Below are positions 58,401-64,000 of a stretch of DNA of 64,000 bases, piece after piece. Below the pieces are notes generated by a model that saw nothing but the letters and a program-made list of their open reading frames with translations, made no database searches and had not been told where the DNA came from. Position 1 is the stretch's first letter. Every line of letters begins with the position of its first letter. This DNA comes from Pseudomonas sp. P8_241 (GTDB taxonomy: Bacteria; Pseudomonadota; Gammaproteobacteria; Pseudomonadales; Pseudomonadaceae), in assembly GCF_034008315.1 (NCBI RefSeq), contig NZ_CP125377.1, forward strand, positions 4,400,501 to 4,464,500. The letters are read 5' to 3'. Both the position numbers and the translations under genes were made by a program.

Positions 58401-59088
58401 GTTGCCCATTGAGGTAACCGCTGCTGTCGGCTTTCAGCTTCAGGGTTTTCAGCAAGTCGCCATCAACCTTGAGTGACAGTGCCCACGGTTCGGTGCCCGG
58501 TGCAGGCAGGGTCAGTTTGCCTTCAGCTTTGAGCGGCCAGTGGCCCGTCGGTTGCAACAGACCGGACAGGTTCAGGCTCAGTTCATCGCGCTGCAATTTC
58601 ACTGAGTCGATCTGCAAGCCGTTGACCGTCCAATGCGCCGCCAGTTGCAAGCCCTTGAGCTGCTCGGTGCCATTGAACAACAGGCTGGCGACCTGGATGT
58701 CTCCCAGTTCGAGCGATACCGGCAAATTCAGATCCGGCAGCGTGATCGGCCCGCTACTGTCGTCTGCGGCACTCGGTGGAAATTGCAGGCTGACCTGATC
58801 GACCTTCAGCTGCTCGATGCACAGCGTCATGCGTGTCAGGCACAGCGGTGACCAGGCGAAAATGACCTTGTTCAGTTCAACCCGGCTGCTGTCCTGCTGC
58901 CACAGCACGCGGTCGGCGCTCCACTGTCCGCCCAATCGTCCCTGAAAGTTGTCCAGGCTCAAACCCGGCACGAAACCCAACGCCCAGCGGCTGCCCGTCG
59001 CCGTGCCCAGCACCGTGGCCAGGGTCAAAATGACCAGCGTCAGCAGCGCAAGAATCGCCAACAGCGTTACTTTCAAGCCACGATTCAC
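55414..59088 (-). CDS. tamB: Translocation and assembly module protein TamB
   Basis: A 1224-residue AsmA-like protein of the TamA-TamB system, which supports outer-membrane protein assembly and, as shown in several bacteria, phospholipid traffic between membranes. One N-terminal helix (residues 7-27) anchors it in the inner membrane. The rest is a long beta-rich groove, and the C-terminal DUF490 part ends with a barrel-like strand (SGIASSLDIFYKRDF) that docks on TamA. The start is GTG at 59088, overlapping tamA by four bases. It is intact and of normal length. Confidence 0.95.
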   Translation of the reverse strand: MNRGLKVTLLAILALLTLVILTLATVLGTATGSRWALGFVPGLSLDNFQGRLGGQWSADRVLWQQDSSRVELNKVIFAWSPLCLTRMTLCIEQLKVDQVSLQFPPSAADDSSGPITLPDLNLPVSLELGDIQVASLLFNGTEQLKGLQLAAHWTVNGLQIDSVKLQRDELSLNLSGLLQPTGHWPLKAEGKLTLPAPGTEPWALSLKVDGDLLKTLKLKADSSGYLNGQLTGELQPLVENLPAKVRITADGFKPSVDLPDTLQLNQLELTGAGDLKKGYALQGKASLPAEEGPVALVLQGKVDANGAQIAALDLTANDKQSLKLTGQLDWSKGLSAEAKIDWLDFPWHRLYPLIDEPEVALRRFNGEVSYTDGKYLGHFDAAADGPAGAFTLASPFAGDLTKVYLQQIQLQAGQGKAEGHLNLQFADGIAWDAALDLSAINPAYWVAELPGTLAGPLRSKGEMKNEKLSLNADLDLKGKLRGQPAVIEAKADGAGEQWNLNALQIRLGDNSITGKGSLQQKLAGQIDIKLTRLAQLWPELRGQINGRVDLAGSLKAPQGKLGLQGTQLVFQDNRLQSLNLDATLDSAQRAKIDLKGSGIQAGDTSLGTLTASGQGDIKNQKLALDLQGPKLKLALGLDGALDKGNWRGRLASGDIQAGGQDWKLQGPAKLERLADGKINFGAHCWASGQASLCGEDSRLMPEPKLRYHLKQFPIESLAQWLPKDFTWQGRLNADLQLDLPAGGPNGLISVDASGGTLRIKEKDQWIDFPYQTLKLTSKLTPKRIDTDLNFAGAKLGELMVQAQINPLPKNKPVSGSFRLNGLDLSVARPFVPMVEKLTGRLNGSGTISGGLLAPQVNGSLQLSDGEVSGPELPMELKNLNLQALIAGENVQLNGGWKSGKSGQGTLNGNIAWGQALVVDLALKGSQLPVTVEPYAKLEVAPDLKVSMKGDELAIAGKVMVPKGDITIRELPPSTVKVSDDTVIVGQQTEEGKPPLAMKMDIEVVVGEEKLSFAGFGLTANVQGHVHIGDNMDTRGELWLNDGRYRAYGQRLSVRRARLLFAGPIDQPYLDIEAIRQTDDVIAGIRLSGSAEQPTTQIFSEPAMSQEQALSYLVLGRPLSTNGEDNNMLAQAALGLGLMGSAGVTGGLAKNLGIEDFQLDTEGSGNTTSVVASGNISEKLSLRYGVGVFEPANTIALRYKLSKKVYLEAASGIASSLDIFYKRDF

Positions 59089-60812
59089 AGCTCAGGCCCC
59101 ATGGAAAAGTGCAATCGAATACCGCCATCGTCGTCCAGTGCATGGGCCAGGTCGAGGCGAATCGGCCCCACCGGTGACACCCAGCGCACGCCGATACCGA
59201 CCCCGGTCTTGAGGTTCGGCAATTCAAGCGTATTAAAGGAGTTGCCTTGGTCGACGAACGTCGCGACCCGCCACTTTTCGGCGACGGAGTATTGATATTC
59301 CGCACTGGCGGCAACCATGTAACGGCCACCAATGCGGTCGCCTTCATTGTTTTCCGGCGACAGGCTTTGATAGTCGTAACCACGCACGCTCTGATCACCA
59401 CCGGCGAAAAAGCGCAGTGAAGGTGGTATGGACTTGTAGCCATTGGTGGCGCTGCCGCCGATCTGGACGCGCCCGAGGAATCGGTGTTTATCGAACACTG
59501 TGGTCAACCCTTTGACTAGCGCCGTGCCGTAGAGCAGGTTGTTATCGGAGCCCAGTCCTTCCTTGGCCACTTTCGATTCGAACTGCAGGCGGTAGCCATT
59601 GTGCGGGTCGATGCGGTTGTCGCTTTTAAGGTACGAATAGCTCACACCCGGCATCAGCAAGGTACTGAGCCCCGAATCGTCGCCCAGTTTGTATTCTTCG
59701 CGCTGCCATTTGAGCGACACCACGCGCTGCCAACCGCTGGGCAACTTGCTGTGCCATTCAGGGCCGATCGTCAGCAGCTTGCTGAGGGTGTCGGTACCGG
59801 CGATTTCTTCATTCTGATAGCCGCCGGCAAACCGCAGTTTGTCGGTCAGCGGCGGATCCAGCGGGATGTCATAGAACAGGCCGACGTTTTGCCGTGGCGC
59901 CGAGACTTCTGTTTCCCAGCCATAACTGTGCCCTTGCGGATTGACCCAGTGCCGGGTCCAGTTAGCCTTGACCCGCGGCCCGACGTCGGTGGAATAACCC
60001 AGCCCCAGGCCCATGGTCCGGGGTTTGCGGGTATCCAGTTCGACGTCCACCGGGATGACATTGTCTTTGGAGGCCGCAGGCGCCGCGTCCACACGCACAC
60101 TTTCGAAGTAGCCGCTCGATTGCAGGTTCTGATTGAGCTCGGCGATCATTTCCGAGTCGTACGGCTCGCCGGCCTTGAACGGCACCATGCGTTGCAGCAG
60201 GTCTTCGTCGAACGGCGTGTCGCCCTTGAACCCGACTTTGCCGAAGGCATAGCGCGGGCCGCTGTCGTAGATCAGCTCGATATCGGCCACACCGGCTCGC
60301 GGATCGACCGATAATTTTGAACGGGTGAAATGGCCGCTGAAGAAGCCGTAGCGCGAAGCCTGGTTCTGGATCAGCCGCTTGGCATCTTCGTAATGCCCGT
60401 GATTGAGCACCGCTCCCGGTTTGAGCGCCTCGCTCTTGGGCACGCGGAAGGTTTTGAGGGAGGCCGCAGGACCATCGATGCGTATTGTGACGTTGCGCAA
60501 ATGCACCGGTTCGCCCGGGTCGATGGTCAGTATCAGGCGCGGCTTCTCGCCGCCCTTCACATTACTGTCAATGTGCGGCTGGTAGTAGCCCAAGGCTTGG
60601 GCGGCCTTGCGCGCCTGTTCCTCGGCGCCGCGACTGAAGCGCTGCAAGGCTTCTTCGTCACGATCGCCGAGGCTGCCGATATAGCCCTCTATATTGGCCT
60701 TCAGTTCATCGTTGGACGGTTTGATCCGCACATCCAATTCACTTTGCGCCAGTGCCGTACAGCTGGAAATCAGCATCAGCACGCCACTGGTAATTCTTCC
60801 TGGAAACTTCAT
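59085..60812 (-). CDS. tamA: Outer-membrane assembly factor TamA (Omp85 family)
   Basis: A 575-residue outer-membrane protein with signal peptide (SCTALA/QSE), three POTRA domains (residues about 25-260) and an Omp85 barrel of 16 strands with the conserved loop motif GGDQSVRGYDYQ. It partners TamB across the periplasm. I take the ATG at 60812 (MKFPGRITSG); an in-frame ATG at 60836 would add eight residues before the signal peptide. Followed in overlap by tamB. Confidence 0.94.
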   Translation of the reverse strand: MKFPGRITSGVLMLISSCTALAQSELDVRIKPSNDELKANIEGYIGSLGDRDEEALQRFSRGAEEQARKAAQALGYYQPHIDSNVKGGEKPRLILTIDPGEPVHLRNVTIRIDGPAASLKTFRVPKSEALKPGAVLNHGHYEDAKRLIQNQASRYGFFSGHFTRSKLSVDPRAGVADIELIYDSGPRYAFGKVGFKGDTPFDEDLLQRMVPFKAGEPYDSEMIAELNQNLQSSGYFESVRVDAAPAASKDNVIPVDVELDTRKPRTMGLGLGYSTDVGPRVKANWTRHWVNPQGHSYGWETEVSAPRQNVGLFYDIPLDPPLTDKLRFAGGYQNEEIAGTDTLSKLLTIGPEWHSKLPSGWQRVVSLKWQREEYKLGDDSGLSTLLMPGVSYSYLKSDNRIDPHNGYRLQFESKVAKEGLGSDNNLLYGTALVKGLTTVFDKHRFLGRVQIGGSATNGYKSIPPSLRFFAGGDQSVRGYDYQSLSPENNEGDRIGGRYMVAASAEYQYSVAEKWRVATFVDQGNSFNTLELPNLKTGVGIGVRWVSPVGPIRLDLAHALDDDGGIRLHFSMGPEL

Positions 60813-60889
60813 AGGCGCGGATGCTATCACGAGCATGATTGATGAACACGGGAGCGTGATAGAGCCTGCTTTGCGCGGAAAGTTCGGTG

Positions 60890-61540
60890 CTAAGCCGTTG
60901 CGCTATGTAACACCTGCGGATTGGGGTGAAAAAACACGTGCTCGCGGATCGGCCCTATCGCCACTTCGCCAATTTCCTCGTAACCCTGACGCTTGTAGAA
61001 TTCCAGGTAGCGAGGGTTGCCGGTGTCGAGGATCACGCCTTGCGAGTTTTCATCCACGGCGCACCAGTTGTGCACGGCTTGTAACAATTGCTCTCCGAAA
61101 TGCTTGCCCTGAAATTGTGGATGCACGCCCAGCAACGGCAGAACGTGTACCGAGTCGTTCGGTACGCACGCCGCCACATCATCGTGATATTCAAGGTAGC
61201 GTCGCGTGCATCGAAAACCGGTACTGAGCACCATGCGCAGACGCCAGGCCCAACTTTCAGTGATACCCAGGCGGCGTTGCGGCGGTGCAATCAGAGCGAT
61301 GCCGATCAAGCGATCATTGACCAACAGGCCGATGGCCGGCAGATCCTGGAGAAAATGCTGCGTGACCAGTTCGCGCACAGTCGCGCGAACCCGCTGTTCA
61401 TAACCGGGGCGTTCGGCTTCGAACAGATAGGCGAACGTCGGCTCGTGTCGGTAGGCCTGATACAACAGGGAGCGTGCTTCGCGGGCGTAGCCGCTGTCGA
61501 GCATATGTATATCGGCAATGGTGGTAGAGGTTTCGGGCAT
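60890..61540 (-). CDS. GNAT family N-acetyltransferase
   Basis: A 216-residue GNAT protein. VLPLLGVHPQFQGKHFGEQLLQ is the acetyl-CoA-binding motif A, and ILDTGNPRYLEFYKRQGYEEIGEV the following strand-helix. The start at 61540 (MPETSTTI) has GGGGAG about ten bases before; an upstream in-frame ATG at 61561 is less likely. A gene of this type lies between tamA and xthA in other Pseudomonas. The substrate is unknown. Confidence 0.85.
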   Translation of the reverse strand: MPETSTTIADIHMLDSGYAREARSLLYQAYRHEPTFAYLFEAERPGYEQRVRATVRELVTQHFLQDLPAIGLLVNDRLIGIALIAPPQRRLGITESWAWRLRMVLSTGFRCTRRYLEYHDDVAACVPNDSVHVLPLLGVHPQFQGKHFGEQLLQAVHNWCAVDENSQGVILDTGNPRYLEFYKRQGYEEIGEVAIGPIREHVFFHPNPQVLHSATA

Positions 61541-61649
61541 GACGGTCGTTCTCCCCGGCACAGCTCGGGTGGCTGCGCTCTTGTTGTTACGAGCTCATTT
61601 GGGCGCACACAGTTCCTTGCGGATCGGGATTGAGTGTAGGCAATGAAAT

Positions 61650-61673
61650 CGCCTACGCGAGCAAGCTCGCTGC
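61650..61673. repeat. Single REP fragment upstream of xthA
   Basis: GCCTACGCGAGCAAGCTCGC is a lone half of the 5261-type element, without an inverted partner nearby. Confidence 0.5.
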
Positions 61674-61773
61674 CAATACATCGCTGACAGACATAGTCCA
61701 ATCCCCTCACCCCAACACTGGCCCGATTCCTACATGTCAGCTAGCATCGCCCTTTTTGCCAGGACTGCCGACC

Positions 61774-62586
61774 ATGAAGATCGTCTCCTTCAACATCAAC
61801 GGGCTGCGCGCCCGTCCCCATCAGTTGGCGGCGCTGATCGAAAAACATCAGCCCGACGTGATCGGGTTGCAGGAAACCAAAGTCCACGACGAACAGTTCC
61901 CGCTGGCCGAGGTTCAGGCGCTGGGCTATCACGTGTATTTCCACGGGCAAAAAGGCCATTACGGCGTCGCTCTGCTCTCGCGCCAGGAGCCGCTGGCCCT
62001 GCACAAAGGTTTCGCCACCGATGAAGAAGACGCCCAACGGCGTTTCATCTGGGGCACTTTCGCCGACGCCAATGGCGTGCCGGTGACGATCATGAACGGT
62101 TATTTCCCACAGGGAGAAAGCCGCGACCATCCGACCAAATTTCCGGCCAAGCAACGCTTTTACAGCGACTTGCAGCAATTGCTGGAGAGCCAGTTCAAAA
62201 ACGAGCAACCACTGGTGGTCATGGGCGACGTGAATATCTCCCCGGAAGACTGCGACATCGGAATCGGCCCGGACAACATGAAGCGCTGGCTGAAAACCGG
62301 CAAGTGCAGCTTTCTGCCGGAAGAGCGCGAGTGGATGGCGCGCCTGAAGAATTGGGGCCTGACTGACAGCTTCCGGCATTTGAACCCGCAAGTGGAAGAT
62401 GTCTTCAGCTGGTTCGACTACCGCAGCCGTGGTTTTGAGGACGAACCCAAGCGCGGGCTGCGTATCGACGTGATCCTCGCGTCCCACGGCCTGTTACCGC
62501 GGGTCAAGGCGGCCGGTGTCGACTACGAACTGCGCGGCATGGAAAAACCTTCGGATCATGCACCGATCTGGCTTGAATTGAGCTGA
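61774..62586 (+). CDS. xthA: Exodeoxyribonuclease III
   Basis: A 270-residue AP endonuclease and 3'-5' exonuclease of base excision repair. Catalytic segments of the EEP fold are visible: [18 protein letters not shown] (Glu34-type metal ligand), [16 protein letters not shown] (catalytic Asp and Asn), RIDVILAS and the final [10 protein letters not shown] (catalytic His). The start at 61774 ([11 protein letters not shown]) is the family start; the open frame extends further upstream without support. Confidence 0.96.
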   Translation: MKIVSFNINGLRARPHQLAALIEKHQPDVIGLQETKVHDEQFPLAEVQALGYHVYFHGQKGHYGVALLSRQEPLALHKGFATDEEDAQRRFIWGTFADANGVPVTIMNGYFPQGESRDHPTKFPAKQRFYSDLQQLLESQFKNEQPLVVMGDVNISPEDCDIGIGPDNMKRWLKTGKCSFLPEEREWMARLKNWGLTDSFRHLNPQVEDVFSWFDYRSRGFEDEPKRGLRIDVILASHGLLPRVKAAGVDYELRGMEKPSDHAPIWLELS

Positions 62587-62590
62587 AAAG

Positions 62591-62658
62591 CAAAAGATCG
62601 CAGCCTGTGGCAGCTCCGAGATATTCCTGTAGGAGCGGCCACAAGCTGCGATCTTTTG
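62591..62658. repeat. Inverted repeat, diverged GATCGCAGC family
   Basis: CAAAAGATCGCAGC and GCTGCGATCTTTTG are perfect 14-base arms; the inner TGTGGCAGCTC / GAGCGGCCACA parts pair less well. It lies four bases after the xthA stop and may act as its terminator (CTTTTG on plus). Confidence 0.78.
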
Positions 62659-62694
62659 ACTGTCATCTTTTAGCAACCTCACTGACTTAATCTC

Positions 62695-62725
62695 CCGGCA
62701 CCTCCTTTGGCTATTAAGGTGCCGG
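62695..62725 (+). promoter_or_regulatory. Hairpin covering the ribosome site of the next gene
   Basis: CCGGCACCT (62695-62703), a 13-base loop and AGGTGCCGG (62717-62725) form a perfect nine-base-pair GC-rich stem ending one base before the ATG at 62727. The only ribosome-site-like sequence (AAGG) lies in its 3' arm, so folding would hide it. No T-run follows, so it is not a terminator. Confidence 0.6.
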
Positions 62726-62726
62726 C

Positions 62727-64000
62727 ATGATGCTGCGCGTGTTGTTCCTGTTGACCCTCAGCCTTGGCCTGTTGCCAGTGGTCTCGGCTGACAATTTGCC
62801 GATCCCCGAACACGGTCCGGTGCTGCGCATTCAGGGTTCCAACACCATCGGCGCGGCGCTGGGTCCGGCGCTGGTCGAGGGAATGATGCGTGAGCAGGGT
62901 CTGCGCAATATTCATCGCAACCTCACGGACACGACCAACGAACTGCATGTCGTGGGTGAAACCGGACAAGGCCGCCAAGTCATCGTGGAAGTGGCGGCCC
63001 ACGGTTCCAGCACCGGCTTCACCGCACTGAAAACCGGCACGGCCGATCTCGCCACCTCATCGCGCTCAATCAAGGACAGCGAACTGGCCAGCCTCGAACC
63101 CCTGGGCGATCTGAAGAACTCCACGGCCGAACAGGTCATCGCCATCGACGGCCTGGCGATCATCCTTCATCCGGACAATCCGCTGAATCAACTCGACACC
63201 CTGCAATTGGCGCGTATCTTCAGTGGCGACGCCAAGACCTGGGAAGAAGTCGGCGGACACGGTGGGATGATTCATCTGTATGCACGGGATGATCAGTCCG
63301 GCACCTACGACACGTTCAAGGATCTGGTCCTCAACAGCCGTGGAAAAACGCTGAGCAGCACCGCCAAGCGCTTCGAATCCAGCGAACAACTGTCCGACTC
63401 TGTCAGCGCTGACCCGCAAGGCATCGGTTTTATCGGCCTGCCCTACGTGCGCCAAGCCAAAGCCGTGGCCATCGTCGACGGTCAATCGCAAGCCATGCTG
63501 CCACTCGACAGCCTGATCGCCACAGAAGACTACCCGCTGTCCCGACGCTTGTTCTTTTACCTGCCACCGACGGGGAAAAATCCCTGGGCCCAAGCACTGG
63601 TGGCCTACGCCCAAAGCAGCCAGGGGCAAGCGATCGTCGCCGCCAACGGGTTTGTTGCCCAGACCGTCCAGGCCATGGCCGTCACGCCAAATGCGTTGAT
63701 GCCAGAGGGGTATCAGGCTCTGAGTCGCCATGCCCAGCGTTTGTCGGTAAATTTTCGCTTCGAAGAAGGCAGCGCCAGTCTGGACAACAAGGCCCGGCAA
63801 GACCTGTCGCGCGTACTCGACTATATAAAGCAGCACGGCAAAACGGCTGGGCAAGTGACGCTGGTAGGGTTCGGCGATGCCAAGAGCGACCCCGCACGTG
63901 CCGATCTGCTGTCAAAACTGCGGGCCATGGCGGTACGGCGGGAACTGGTGAAAGACGGCGTGGTGTTTCGTGAGATTCGTGGATTCGGCGCCGAAATGCC
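62727..64000 (+). CDS. Exported phosphate-binding-like / OmpA-like fusion protein (3' end outside window)
   Basis: About 424 codons are visible, open to the right edge. A signal peptide (MMLRVLFLLTLSLGLLPVVSA, cleavage about residue 21) precedes a PstS-like solute-binding domain (about 30-310), with the phosphate-loop-like GSNTIG near residue 38 and YARDDQSGTYDTFKDL. From about residue 338 an OmpA-type peptidoglycan-binding domain begins (LSVNFRFEEGSASLDNKARQ). The combination suggests a periplasmic sensor or scavenger fixed to the cell wall. No pst transport genes are nearby. The ATG at 62727 is followed by a second ATG at 62730. Confidence 0.85.
   Translation, partial: MMLRVLFLLTLSLGLLPVVSADNLPIPEHGPVLRIQGSNTIGAALGPALVEGMMREQGLRNIHRNLTDTTNELHVVGETGQGRQVIVEVAAHGSSTGFTALKTGTADLATSSRSIKDSELASLEPLGDLKNSTAEQVIAIDGLAIILHPDNPLNQLDTLQLARIFSGDAKTWEEVGGHGGMIHLYARDDQSGTYDTFKDLVLNSRGKTLSSTAKRFESSEQLSDSVSADPQGIGFIGLPYVRQAKAVAIVDGQSQAMLPLDSLIATEDYPLSRRLFFYLPPTGKNPWAQALVAYAQSSQGQAIVAANGFVAQTVQAMAVTPNALMPEGYQALSRHAQRLSVNFRFEEGSASLDNKARQDLSRVLDYIKQHGKTAGQVTLVGFGDAKSDPARADLLSKLRAMAVRRELVKDGVVFREIRGFGAEM

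Overview
This window is a chromosomal segment of a fluorescent Pseudomonas, most like the P. fluorescens group. The evidence is the Pseudomonas-style gene order (trxB-aat-bpt-infA next to clpA-clpS-cspD and icd/idh; cysS-glnS next to ppiB-lpxH; tamB-tamA-GNAT next to xthA), a fused nuoCD gene, even high-GC coding sequence, and many REP/REPIN repeats of the TGTAGGAGC...GCTCCTACA kind between genes. I see no rRNA, tRNA, insertion sequence, prophage or CRISPR array. This is mostly core genome, and almost every gene can be assigned to a family.

Layout. 1-8.6 kb: the 5' part of ftsK (minus strand, running off the left edge), then thioredoxin reductase, two aminoacyl-tRNA-protein transferases and IF-1 on plus, convergent with clpA and clpS on minus, then cspD. 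This brings together the whole N-degron branch: Aat and Bpt make N-terminal leucine degrons, ClpS recognises them and ClpA unfolds the substrates. 8.7-12.7 kb: two unrelated NADP isocitrate dehydrogenases, divergently transcribed. 12.8-18.3 kb: Nudix hydrolase, mnmA, hflD, purB, a RoxA-type ribosomal oxygenase and a GNAT protein. 18.5-21.5 kb: a small secretin-like exported protein and isocitrate lyase aceA, whose 3' end and terminator occur a second time downstream, on the far side of a REPIN. 22.1-37.0 kb: the complete nuoA-N operon for respiratory complex I.

37.3-45.4 kb: the most distinctive accessory unit. A six-gene minus-strand ABC importer operon of the glycerol (GlpSTPQUV-like) type faces a divergent sigma-54 activator of the AcoR type. 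The intergenic region holds a near-consensus -24/-12 promoter for the transporter and a dense cluster of TGAACA hexamers that looks like the activator binding region. The two ATPases carry complementary defects in conserved motifs, so they should form one canonical and one degenerate ATP site.

45.6-50.2 kb: glnS-cysS divergent from ppiB-lpxH. 50.3-55.3 kb: a MarR-controlled tripartite efflux operon (marR, outer-membrane factor, EmrA-type adaptor, EmrB-type pump) with two near-identical TGCCTAGGCA operators at its promoter. 55.4-62.6 kb: tamA-tamB, a GNAT gene and xthA. From 62.7 kb to the right edge: the start of an exported protein joining a phosphate-binding-like periplasmic domain to an OmpA-like domain, with a hairpin covering its ribosome binding site.

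I do not see an entirely new system. The best leads are the asymmetric ATPase pair with its sigma-54 control region, the aceA 3'-end duplication around a REPIN, the twin MarR operators, the start-site hairpin at 62.7 kb and a long palindrome upstream of aceA. Everything here was read by eye; no database search or folding program was run.
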